From Deltaproteobacteria bacterium (GTDB taxonomy: Bacteria > Myxococcota > JACRCW01): a stretch of 43,590 bases of DNA. Location: positions 1-43,590 of the forward strand of contig JACRCW010000117.1 of the NCBI GenBank assembly GCA_016218805.1. The letters are read 5' to 3'. Under the pieces are notes generated by a model that made no database searches, was not told where the DNA came from, and worked only from the letters and a program-made list of their open reading frames with translations. Positions 24,593 through 32,297 of this stretch are shown piece by piece. Numbering within the stretch: the stretch's first letter is position 1; each line of letters opens with the position of its first letter. The position numbers were made by a program, and so were the translations under genes.

Positions 24593-24993
24593 GAACAATG
24601 CCGTTCGGTTAGCAGGGATCCGGGGTGGAGCTGGGAATACCCGGAGTTCCGCGGTTGGACGCGGGATACTCACCAGGCCCAGAGGCCCGTATGCCGCGGA
24701 GGGTTGACTTGTTCTGCCCGCTGGGCCCTGACCCCCCGTCACTGCGCTCATCTGGCCGGCAGCCCCCCAAAGTGGGGGGCTGGCCTTTTTGCGACCAGAC
24801 GTGGGCGCGGAGCTCAGGAAGACGGGTAGGCCCCCACTTTGGGGGCCCAGGGCCGCGCTGCCAAGCGGCGGGGGTCCGGGACCCGCGGGCTCAGCGCGTC
24901 GAGTCTTTCGCGCCGCACTGCGGTCGGTGTGGGAGCTGCGGCTGAGAGGACGACGAGGATCGCCCAAACCGAACGGCATTGTTCCTAGCCCGG
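24584..24993. mobile_element. 410-bp element with perfect 27-bp terminal inverted repeats (MITE-like)
   Basis: The arm 24584-24610 (begins CCGGGCTAGGAACAATGCCG) is the exact reverse complement of 24967-24993 (ends CATTGTTCCTAGCCCGG). Between them are 356 bp without a convincing gene. The inside holds two GC-rich hairpins that are mirror versions of each other (CCCCCAAAGTGGGGG near 24764 and CCCCCACTTTGGGGG at 24831-24845). The first 12 bases of the left arm recur in direct orientation at 24990-25001, partly within the right arm. This layout fits a non-autonomous transposable element, or a large dual terminator between convergent genes. No transposase is present. Confidence 0.6.
24760..24790 (+). 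terminator. Intrinsic terminator inside the inverted-repeat element
   Basis: A stem CAGCCCCCC (24760-24768) / GGGGGGCTG (24774-24782) with a 5-nt loop AAAGT is followed by GCC and five T (24786-24790). This is the best rho-independent terminator in the window and would stop readthrough from the SDR gene. Confidence 0.75.
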
Positions 24994-25001
24994 GCTAGGA
25001 A
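24982..25001. repeat. Perfect 20-bp palindrome at the right end of the element
   Basis: TTCCTAGCCCGGGCTAGGAA is its own reverse complement. It spans the outer end of the right inverted-repeat arm and the first bases outside it, just before the stop codon of the AmpG-like gene. It is either a target or resolution site or the loopless end of a terminator. Confidence 0.8.
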
Positions 25002-25005
25002 TTGT

Positions 25006-26283
25006 TCACGCCCCGGCAGCGTCCGGCGCTCCGCGCAGCCACACGGCCACCGCCAGCGCGCCCGGAACCGCACACGCGCACACGACGAGGAAGAACCCCG
25101 TGTACCCCAGCGCGTCAACGAGGAACCCGCTGGCGCTGCCCGCAAGCAGGGCCGCGAGCGCCATGAGCCCCGTGGAGATGGCGTAGAACGACGTGGGGTG
25201 CGCGGTGTCCTGGCTCTGCTGCATCAGGCACACCATGAAGCCTGAGAAACCAAAGCCGTAGGCGAACTGCTCCACCCCCGCGACGGCTGTGGCCTCCCAC
25301 ACTCCGACCCGCGCCCAGGCGGCCCACGCGTACAGCGGGTTGGGCGCGTGCATGGTGATCACCAGCGGCCACAGCGCGCGGCGCAGGCCCCACCGCCCCA
25401 GCACCCAGCCACCCGCCAGGCCGCCCGCCGTCAGCGCAACCACGCCCACCGTTCCCTGGATGAACCCCGCAGTGCCGACGCTGATGCCCAGCCCGCCGCG
25501 GTCCGGCGCATCCAGCAGGAAGGGCATGGACATGGTGGCCAGCATGGATTCGCCGGTGCGGTAGAACGCAATGAACGCCAGCAGCGCCAACAGCCGCGGT
25601 TGGCGTACGTACGCGCGCAGCACGGTGGTGAACGTGGACAGCCGCGCGGCGCCGGGCCGCGGCTGGTCACAAGCGGGGCGGGGCATGGCGCGCGCATTCA
25701 GGATCATGGCGGCGGCGTACAGCACCGCCGCGGCCAGGAACGCGTAGCGCCACGCCTCCGCGAGCGACGACCGCACCGCCAGCGCTCCCGCGAGCCACAC
25801 CAGCCCGCCACCGACGACGACCATGGCGACCCGGAAGGCCGCGGAGCGCACGCCAACGAACGACGCCTGCTGCCGCGTGTCCAGCGCGAGGAGGTAGAAG
25901 CCGTCAGCCGCGATGTCATGGAGCGACGAGGCCAGGGCGACCAGGCCGAGCCCCACGGCGGACAGCGCGATCATCCACGGCCCCGTGGTGGTGAACGCGC
26001 AGGTCACCAGCAGCGCGACCAGCATGCCCTGCGTGGCAACAATCCATTGGCGCCGCGTCCACAACGCCTCCACCCACGGGGCGAACAGCGGCTTGAGCGT
26101 CCACGGTACCTTCACCACGCTCGTGACCACACCGATGGTGGAGTTGTCGACGGAGAGTGTCTTGTACATGGCCACGGCCAGCTGCTGGACCACCGCGGTG
26201 GGCACGCCTTGTAAGAAGTACAAAAGCGGAACGAACCGCCAGGGGCTGGGCGGACGGTCAGCGGATTGCGAGGCGGGATCCAT
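25006..26283 (-). CDS. MFS transporter, AmpG-like
   Basis: A 425-residue protein with about twelve membrane helices. The first helix region YFLQGVPTAVVQQLAVAMYKTLSVDNSTIG and then VPWTLKPLFAPWVE match the AmpG/SLC33-type branch of the major facilitator superfamily, whose members import muropeptides (AmpG) or carry acetyl-CoA. A second-half motif GGWVLGRWGLRRAL follows the usual MFS repeat pattern. A GTG eight codons further up (26307) is also open; no clear ribosome-binding site decides. Hand reading of Ile/Phe codons before G gives mostly ATC/TTC, unlike native genes. True muropeptide transport is only a family guess. Confidence 0.85.
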   Translation of the reverse strand: MDPASQSADRPPSPWRFVPLLYFLQGVPTAVVQQLAVAMYKTLSVDNSTIGVVTSVVKVPWTLKPLFAPWVEALWTRRQWIVATQGMLVALLVTCAFTTTGPWMIALSAVGLGLVALASSLHDIAADGFYLLALDTRQQASFVGVRSAAFRVAMVVVGGGLVWLAGALAVRSSLAEAWRYAFLAAAVLYAAAMILNARAMPRPACDQPRPGAARLSTFTTVLRAYVRQPRLLALLAFIAFYRTGESMLATMSMPFLLDAPDRGGLGISVGTAGFIQGTVGVVALTAGGLAGGWVLGRWGLRRALWPLVITMHAPNPLYAWAAWARVGVWEATAVAGVEQFAYGFGFSGFMVCLMQQSQDTAHPTSFYAISTGLMALAALLAGSASGFLVDALGYTGFFLVVCACAVPGALAVAVWLRGAPDAAGA

Positions 26284-26417
26284 GCGGCGGCGAGCACGTT
26301 CCCACACGGTGCCCGGCCGCCCAACAGGTGCGTTCGGGGAGCCCAGTCTGATCGACGAGTCTGGTTATCCGGTGCCCGTGGAGCGTGGAGCCCCACGTGG
26401 ACCCGGGCATCCTGCGC

Positions 26418-27710
26418 CTACACCACCGCCACACGCTTTCCGACGACGTGGAACACGTCCATCTCGCCCTTGCCCTTCATGTGCACCTTGCCGCGCGGCT
26501 CGCACACGAACGCGCCGTCCACGCGCCCCCGCGTCTCCGCACTGACCTGCACCACGCCGGCGTGTCCGTTGGATTCCATCCGGCTCGCCACGTTCACTGT
26601 GTCACCCCACAGGTCATAGATGAACTTGCGGCGGCCAATGACGCCGGCGACAACGGGCCCGGAATTCACACCAAATCGGAAACTCAGCTTCCTCCCGGCA
26701 AACTCGCGCGACGCGACGAGGTCACGCATCTCCAGTGCGAGGCGCACCATGACGATTGCGTGGTCATGGCGTGCAGAAGGGACGCCGGCCGCGACCATGT
26801 AACAGTCGCCAATGGTCTTGATCTTCTCCAGCCCGTGCTTGTCGACCAGACGGTCGAACTCGGTAAACACTTCGTTGAGCACTTCCACCACCTGCGCGGC
26901 GGTCATCCCCGCCGACATCGACGTGAAACCCGCGAGGTCCGCGAACAGCACGCTGGCCTCGGGTTGCTCCTCGGCGATGATGCCCGGCCGGTCGCGCAGC
27001 ACCGCGGCGATGGACGACGGCAACACGTTGAGCAGCAGTTCCTCGGAGCGCGCCTTCTCGGCGAGGATCTGTTGCTTTTGCGCTTCGATCAGCTGGTCCA
27101 TGAGGAATGTCTCCCGCAGCGCGCGCTCGCCGCCGCGCGCGACCAGAAAGCTCTGCAACACGGTCACCCCCACCATCAGCGGTCCGACCCAGCGCAGGTC
27201 CTCCGCGAGCTCGCCCCGGTACCCGAGGTACACGAGGGCCGCCAGGTAGGCGCCGCCACCGGCCAGCAACAGCAGCAGCACCTGCGACGCGCGGTGACGG
27301 TAGACGGATGCCACCTGGTAGAGCATGGAGACCAGGCCCACGAGCCCAAGCACGTCGATCCTCATTCGCAGCTGCCCCATGCCGATCGCGATCATGAACG
27401 ACATCGTATGCGCAAAGAGCACCAGGTGCTGCAGCAAGTGACAGCGCTCGGGCGTCCGCGGCCGACTGGCAAGCAGGAGATTGGCGAGTACCACCGGGTA
27501 CAACGCCCCGAGGAGCAAGGACCCAATGAACAGGTGCTGGGGCGCAAAAGCCGCAACGGCGGAATGGATGCCTCCCCATATGAACAGCGCGCCGAGCGAC
27601 GCCTCGCGGATCACCGGCACCGACGTCATTTCGTGGTAGCGCCGGAATTCGCGTTCAGTGGCCGGGTCGTCGAAGGAAAGGTCCCAACGGGAGGTCCAGG
27701 TAGCGTCCAT
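26418..27710 (-). CDS. Membrane-bound class III adenylate cyclase
   Basis: A 430-residue protein. The N-terminal ~190 residues hold about six membrane helices, then a short helical linker (ETFLMDQLIEAQKQQILAEKARSEELLLNVLP) of the signalling-helix type leads into the catalytic domain (about 252-400). Metal Asp residues are D258 (VLFADLAGFT) and D302 (KTIGDCYM). The adenine-selecting pair is K298 and D366 (FIYDLWGD). The transition-state residues are N373 and R377 (TVNVASRM). All catalytic residues are present, so it should make cAMP. Helices plus cyclase suggest sensing of a membrane-linked signal. Codon-junction use is not native-like. Confidence 0.93.
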   Translation of the reverse strand: MDATWTSRWDLSFDDPATEREFRRYHEMTSVPVIREASLGALFIWGGIHSAVAAFAPQHLFIGSLLLGALYPVVLANLLLASRPRTPERCHLLQHLVLFAHTMSFMIAIGMGQLRMRIDVLGLVGLVSMLYQVASVYRHRASQVLLLLLAGGGAYLAALVYLGYRGELAEDLRWVGPLMVGVTVLQSFLVARGGERALRETFLMDQLIEAQKQQILAEKARSEELLLNVLPSSIAAVLRDRPGIIAEEQPEASVLFADLAGFTSMSAGMTAAQVVEVLNEVFTEFDRLVDKHGLEKIKTIGDCYMVAAGVPSARHDHAIVMVRLALEMRDLVASREFAGRKLSFRFGVNSGPVVAGVIGRRKFIYDLWGDTVNVASRMESNGHAGVVQVSAETRGRVDGAFVCEPRGKVHMKGKGEMDVFHVVGKRVAVV

Positions 27711-28091
27711 GCCGCGTCCTGTAGCTGTGGGGGTTCACCTTGGCGAGGTCACGCGCGGGGCCCATGCGCCGTGTCCGCAGGGAGCGGCTACCTGCGAAGA
27801 CGGCCACCTCGCCCAAGAAGATTGTTTGCTTCGGATCTTTGCGGCTACCACCAATGGCCGAGGTATTGTCTTCCAAATCCAAACATTCACGCGGTGTGAC
27901 AGCTTTGGACTGGAGGAAACCACCATGCCAAGGGCTTGCCCGCCATTTCGCGGAGCGCTCTTCGCAGCGTTTCCCGCCGCCGTGACGGTTGTTGTGAACG
28001 CGGAGTCGGTCCGCTACACGGGGAGCGGCCAAGGGGCTTGGGTTGTCGGCGCCGCGCGCGTCTTACGCCTGCACCCGTGCGAGGTTCCCTC
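27711..28091. other. Divergent intergenic region, 381 bp
   Basis: It separates the cyclase (minus) and the Ser/Cys-rich lipoprotein (plus), so it should hold both promoters. A comparatively AT-rich patch lies at about 27815-27895. No clear sigma-70 boxes, operator palindrome or RNA gene could be identified. Short open frames here have no recognisable content. Confidence 0.5.
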
Positions 28092-29780
28092 ATGCTGCGT
28101 TTCCTGAAAGTGCTTCTGCTCACCGCCGTGGCTTCTTGCGTTTCCATAGCGGGGTGTTCCGGTCCCGCTGGTGAAGAGAATGTCGGGTCATCATCTTCCG
28201 GGGCTTCCGGAGCCGGCAGTTCTTCCGCAGGAGGTGGCGGCTCTTCCTCTGGCAGCAGCTCTTCCTCTGGCGGCGGCTCCTCCTCAAGCAGCAGTTCATC
28301 CTCTGGCAACAGCAACGCTTCATCCGGCACCGGCGCATCATCCTCCCGCACATCATCATCCGACGCGTCGTCATCCATCGCATCGTCGTCTTCATCGTCT
28401 TCATCGTCCTCCGCGTCTTCTTCTTCCGGCGGTGCCGGCGCATCCTCATCCAGCGCTGCGTCCTCCTCAGTGGCCAGCGGAACTTCGCCTTCCGGCGCTT
28501 CGTCTTCCGCGGGCAGTGCAAGCCCCAGCAGCAGCTCCACCGGCGGGTGCGTCATGGAAGGGGTTGCGTTCTCTGCGGAGGAAGCGGCGTGCGCGTTGCA
28601 GTTCTTTTCTCAGATGGACTGCAGCGCCTGTGACGGGCTGTTTGACTCCAGGATCTGTGAGGACGCCATCAATGATCCGGCGCTTTGTACCGTGGGCACC
28701 ACGTGCACCGGCTGCACAGACAATGACACCCGCGCTGACGGGGTGAGCTGCGCGGAGATTGCAGCGTATGACTTCTTTGCCTCCGCGGCAGCCCAGGACC
28801 TGCTGTCCTTTGTGCAACAGAATCCGTGTGGCGGTGCCTCCAGCAGCAGTTCCAGCAGCAGCAGTCTCAGCAGCAGCAACTCCAGCAGCAGCGGCGGCTC
28901 CGGCACGTGCACCGTCCGCGAGGACTGCAGCTTTGGATATGCCTGCCGCGGCAGCACATGCGTGCCGGCAAACAACGGCGATCCATGCGTTCAGGACGCG
29001 GCGTGCGGCGTGGGCCAGTTGTGCACAAACAGCACTTGCACGGTGGAATACTGCAGTTTTGACGGGCGCACGGACGGGTGCCCAACGGCGTCCATCTGTC
29101 AGGCGGGCCACTGCGTGCGGGTTTTGGAGAATGCGCCCTGCCTGACCTGGAGTGACTGCGGGATGTACCAGTTGTGCCAGGCCGGGCACTGCGTGACGGA
29201 CGAGACTCCCGCAGCGAACTGCAACAACTATGATTGCGGCACCTGTCACATCCCCCTGTCCACTTCCTACGTGTGCGCCAACGGTCACTGCCTGGAAATG
29301 GGTCCCAACGCGGACTGCCAGGTTGACTACGAATGCGGTCAATTCTGGTACTGCGGCATTGGTGAGAAAGGCTCCGGCAATCTCAAGCAGTGCGCGCTCA
29401 ACTACCGCACCACCGGGTGCCCCTACTGCCGGGATGGCTACACCTGTGAATCCCGCACCATGTTATGCGGCAGCCAGAACTCTCACGACGTGTGCGTCTA
29501 CGTTCCCCTGGGCAGCATGTGCGGCAGCACGTATCAATGCGGTGCCAACCGGCTGTGCCGCAACGGCGTGTGTGAGGTGGCAGACGGCTCCTGTCCCAAC
29601 GGCATCACGGACTGCCCCAACCACTACGGCTGCGAGGCCGGGCAGTGCGTCAACTGGAGCACCCGCAACTGCAACACCAGTTCTCAGTGCGGCATGGGTG
29701 ACTGCTGCCAGGCAAGCCCGCACGTGCCTCCGTACGCGGGCTTCTGCGTGGACTGGAATCTGGTGGTGAGCTGCCTGTAG
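28092..29780 (+). CDS. Secreted lipoprotein with polyserine linker and Cys-rich repeats
   Basis: A 562-residue lipoprotein: signal peptide MLRFLKVLLLTAVASCVSIAGC with a lipobox ending at Cys22, then about 130 residues almost only Ser, Gly and Ala, a Cys-containing domain (ACALQFFSQMDCSACDGLFDSRIC...), a second Ser linker, and then about 280 residues of repeats of the form C-x4-DC-x2-G-x2-C-x4-C (CTVREDCSFGYACRGSTC; DCGMYQLCQAGHC; QCGANRLCRNGVC). These are common in myxobacterial surface lipoproteins and should be disulfide-rich. Codon junctions are native (TTT-G, ATT-G). No enzymatic domain is seen; adhesion or matrix binding is a guess. The ATG at 28092 is chosen for the signal peptide. Confidence 0.85.
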   Translation: MLRFLKVLLLTAVASCVSIAGCSGPAGEENVGSSSSGASGAGSSSAGGGGSSSGSSSSSGGGSSSSSSSSSGNSNASSGTGASSSRTSSSDASSSIASSSSSSSSSSASSSSGGAGASSSSAASSSVASGTSPSGASSSAGSASPSSSSTGGCVMEGVAFSAEEAACALQFFSQMDCSACDGLFDSRICEDAINDPALCTVGTTCTGCTDNDTRADGVSCAEIAAYDFFASAAAQDLLSFVQQNPCGGASSSSSSSSSLSSSNSSSSGGSGTCTVREDCSFGYACRGSTCVPANNGDPCVQDAACGVGQLCTNSTCTVEYCSFDGRTDGCPTASICQAGHCVRVLENAPCLTWSDCGMYQLCQAGHCVTDETPAANCNNYDCGTCHIPLSTSYVCANGHCLEMGPNADCQVDYECGQFWYCGIGEKGSGNLKQCALNYRTTGCPYCRDGYTCESRTMLCGSQNSHDVCVYVPLGSMCGSTYQCGANRLCRNGVCEVADGSCPNGITDCPNHYGCEAGQCVNWSTRNCNTSSQCGMGDCCQASPHVPPYAGFCVDWNLVVSCL

Positions 29781-29969
29781 GGCGCACCCATCTCCGGGGC
29801 CACGGGGCGGCGGACGCCACGCGGTCCGCGCCGCAGGGGGTGGCCTCGGACGGGCCAATGGGCGCGGATCGGCGGCGCCATTCCGCTCTATCTGCACGCG
29901 CCGTCTCGACCTGGGCCCAACACGGCGGTGGGCTTCCCCGGACCCCGCCGGGTGCAGCAGGATGGCGGC

Positions 29970-31370
29970 ATGACAGCGCGCGACTACGACGTGGTGGTGA
30001 TTGGCTCCGGGCCGGCCGGTGAGGGCGCGGCGATGAAGGCGGCCAAGAGCGGGCGCCGGGTGGCGGTGGTGGACCAGCGGCCGGTGGTGGGCGGGAACTG
30101 CACGCACACAGGGACCATCCCATCCAAGGCATTGCGGCACGCCATCCAGCGCATGGTGGACACGCAGCAGGCATTCCCGGAACTCCACGGTGGCGCGGGC
30201 TGGCCGGGCAAGTCATTCCCCGAGTTGATGCGCACCGCGAGCCGGGTCATTGCACAGCAGGTGCAGGTGCGTTCCACGTTCTATGAGCGCAACCGCGTGG
30301 ATGTCCTCACTGGGCGCGCGCGCTTTGTGGACGCGTCGTCCGTTGAGATCGCGGATGCGCGCGGGGCCACTGAGCGGGTCGCCGCGAAGGCGTTTGTGAT
30401 TGCCACCGGGTCACGCCCGTACCATCCGCCCAACGTGGACTTCCGCCACGCGCGCGTGTTTGACAGCGACCGGATCCTGGACCTGCAAGAGACACCGGGC
30501 AGCCTCACCATCTACGGGGCCGGGGTCATTGGCTGCGAATACGCGAGCATGTTCCGGCTGCTGGGTGTGAAGCTCAACCTGGTGAACACGCGGGACCGGC
30601 TGTTGAGCTTCCTGGACGACGAGATTTCCGACGCGCTGGGGTACCACCTGCGCGAGTCCGGCGTGCTGGTGCGGCACAACGAGGAACTGCAGCGGGTGGA
30701 AACGCTGGACGACGGCGTGGTGCTCCACCTCAAGAGCGGTAAGAAAGTCAAAACGGACCTGCTGCTGGTGGCGAACGGGCGCACCGGCAACAGCCAGGAC
30801 CTGGGCCTGCAGGAGCTGGGCATCGCCGTGGATGGGCGCGGCAACGTGCAGGTCAATGAGGCCTACCAGACCGCGGTGCCGCACGTGTACGCGGTGGGAG
30901 ACGTGGTGGGGTTCCCGTCGCTGGCGTCAGCCGCGTATGACCAGGGGCGGTTTGCTGCAACGCACCTGGTGGAGGGGCGCCTGGAGCGGGCGTTGGTGAA
31001 GGACATCCCCACGGGCATCTACACCAGCCCGGAGATCAGCTCGCTGGGACGCACGGAGCGCGACCTGACGATGGCGGGCATCCCCTACGAAGTGGGCCAC
31101 GCATTCTTCCGCAGCCTGGCGCGCGCGCAGATCACCGGGCGCACCGTGGGGATGCTCAAACTGCTGTTCCACCGGGAGACGCGCGCGCTGCTCGGCGTCC
31201 ACTGCTTCGGTGACAACGCGTCGGAGATCATCCACATCGGCCAGGCGGTCATGGCGCAGCCGGACGGCGCCAACAGCATCGACTATTTCGTCAACACGAC
31301 GTTCAACTACCCGACGATGGCGGAGGCGTACCGCGTGGCGGCGCTCAACGGGCTGAACCGGCTGTTCTGA
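29970..31370 (+). CDS. sthA: Soluble pyridine nucleotide transhydrogenase (Si-specific)
   Basis: A 466-residue FAD flavoprotein. FAD motif VVVIGSGPAGEGAAMKAAKSG; the region of the redox disulfide in related enzymes reads GGNCTHTGTIPSKALR, with Thr in place of the second Cys, which is diagnostic for SthA rather than lipoamide dehydrogenase. NAD motif TIYGAGVIGCEYASMF; second FAD motif HVYAVGDVVGFPSLAS; C-terminal dimer domain ending FNYPTMAEAYRVAALNGLNRLF. It moves reducing equivalents between NADPH and NAD+. The ribosome-binding site is weak. It ends 18 bases before the convergent znuA stop. Confidence 0.96.
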   Translation: MTARDYDVVVIGSGPAGEGAAMKAAKSGRRVAVVDQRPVVGGNCTHTGTIPSKALRHAIQRMVDTQQAFPELHGGAGWPGKSFPELMRTASRVIAQQVQVRSTFYERNRVDVLTGRARFVDASSVEIADARGATERVAAKAFVIATGSRPYHPPNVDFRHARVFDSDRILDLQETPGSLTIYGAGVIGCEYASMFRLLGVKLNLVNTRDRLLSFLDDEISDALGYHLRESGVLVRHNEELQRVETLDDGVVLHLKSGKKVKTDLLLVANGRTGNSQDLGLQELGIAVDGRGNVQVNEAYQTAVPHVYAVGDVVGFPSLASAAYDQGRFAATHLVEGRLERALVKDIPTGIYTSPEISSLGRTERDLTMAGIPYEVGHAFFRSLARAQITGRTVGMLKLLFHRETRALLGVHCFGDNASEIIHIGQAVMAQPDGANSIDYFVNTTFNYPTMAEAYRVAALNGLNRLF

Positions 31371-31388
31371 TGACGCGGCGGGCGCGGG

Positions 31389-32297
31389 TCAGGACGCGCC
31401 TTTGATGAACGCCGCCACCACGTCTTCAATGTGGTCCGCATAGGGCTGGTTGCTCCTGGGCAGGCCGGGGACCGCGGTCACCGGGCGCCCACACTTCTCC
31501 GCAGCGAATTCAATCTGCGCGGTGGGAAACCACGACTCGGTGGCGAACACCGCGGCCTTGCGCGCCCGACCGAGCGCGATGAGTTGCACCATGTGCTGGG
31601 GGGACGGCGGGATGCCGGGCTTGGATTCCACGTAGCCCACCTGGTCCAGCTGCGCCCAGCGCGCAAAGTAGTTGAGGCTCTTGTGGTAGCTCACCAGGCC
31701 CTTGCCCTTGAGGACGGCGAGCCGCGTCTCCCAGGCCTTGATGCGCCCCTCAATTGCCTTGGCAAAGTCCGCCGCGCGCTTGCGGAACGCGTCGGCGCGT
31801 TCGGGGTCCAGTGACACAAACCGTTCCGCCAGCCCGTTGGCGACGAGGACCGCGTTGTGCGGGTCCTTCAGGTAGTGCGGGTTGCCGCGCGGGTGGATGT
31901 CACCCTGGGAACGGTCCACGGGCCCGGTGGGCACGTCCGTGGGCATGATGAAGCTGGAAGCGTCAATGTAGCCGGCCCCGCCCAGCTGGATGTTCCCGTT
32001 GCGCGCGCCCTTGAGCAGCGTGGGCAGCCAGCCCACTTCCAGCTCCAGGCCCACCACCAGCAGCGCGTCCGCGCGGCTCAGCGGCAGCAGCAAGGACGGG
32101 CGCGGGTCCACAAAGTGCGGGTCCTGTGACGGGTTGGCCAGCGTGATCAGCTCACCGTCCTTGCCCAGGACCTCGCGCGCAATGCTGGCCACGTCCTCCA
32201 CGGTGGCAACAATCTTCAGCGCGTGCGCGGCGGGTGCGGCGGACCACAGTGACAGCAACGCGGCCAGCGGCAGCGTGAGCGAACGGTTGATGGACAT
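31389..32297 (-). CDS. Zinc/manganese ABC transporter substrate-binding protein (ZnuA-like)
   Basis: A 302-residue periplasmic protein with signal peptide (LPLAALLSLWSAAPAAHA). Cluster A-I metal-binding family: likely ligands H61 (QDPHFVDPRPS), H141 (GNPHYLKDP), H205 (VSYHKSLNYF) and an acid near FATESW (E254). The His-rich loop of E. coli ZnuA is absent. The start codon shares one base with the stop of the lipoprotein gene (TGATG) and is preceded by GAGGAGGAGGAG, so the two are coupled. It should deliver Zn2+ or Mn2+ to the permease and ATPase encoded at the upstream end of the same strand. The binding protein lies last in the locus rather than beside the permease. Confidence 0.9.
   Translation of the reverse strand: MSINRSLTLPLAALLSLWSAAPAAHALKIVATVEDVASIAREVLGKDGELITLANPSQDPHFVDPRPSLLLPLSRADALLVVGLELEVGWLPTLLKGARNGNIQLGGAGYIDASSFIMPTDVPTGPVDRSQGDIHPRGNPHYLKDPHNAVLVANGLAERFVSLDPERADAFRKRAADFAKAIEGRIKAWETRLAVLKGKGLVSYHKSLNYFARWAQLDQVGYVESKPGIPPSPQHMVQLIALGRARKAAVFATESWFPTAQIEFAAEKCGRPVTAVPGLPRSNQPYADHIEDVVAAFIKGAS

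Noticed and set aside
24584..25001. CCGGGCTAGGAA at both ends as a simple 12-bp target-site duplication
   Set aside because: The second copy overlaps the right inverted-repeat arm, so it cannot be a clean duplication outside the element; it stays only as an observation.
30099..30146. Loss of a redox Cys in the FAD protein as a damaging mutation
   Set aside because: Thr at that place is the normal state in the SthA family, so it identifies the enzyme rather than showing damage.
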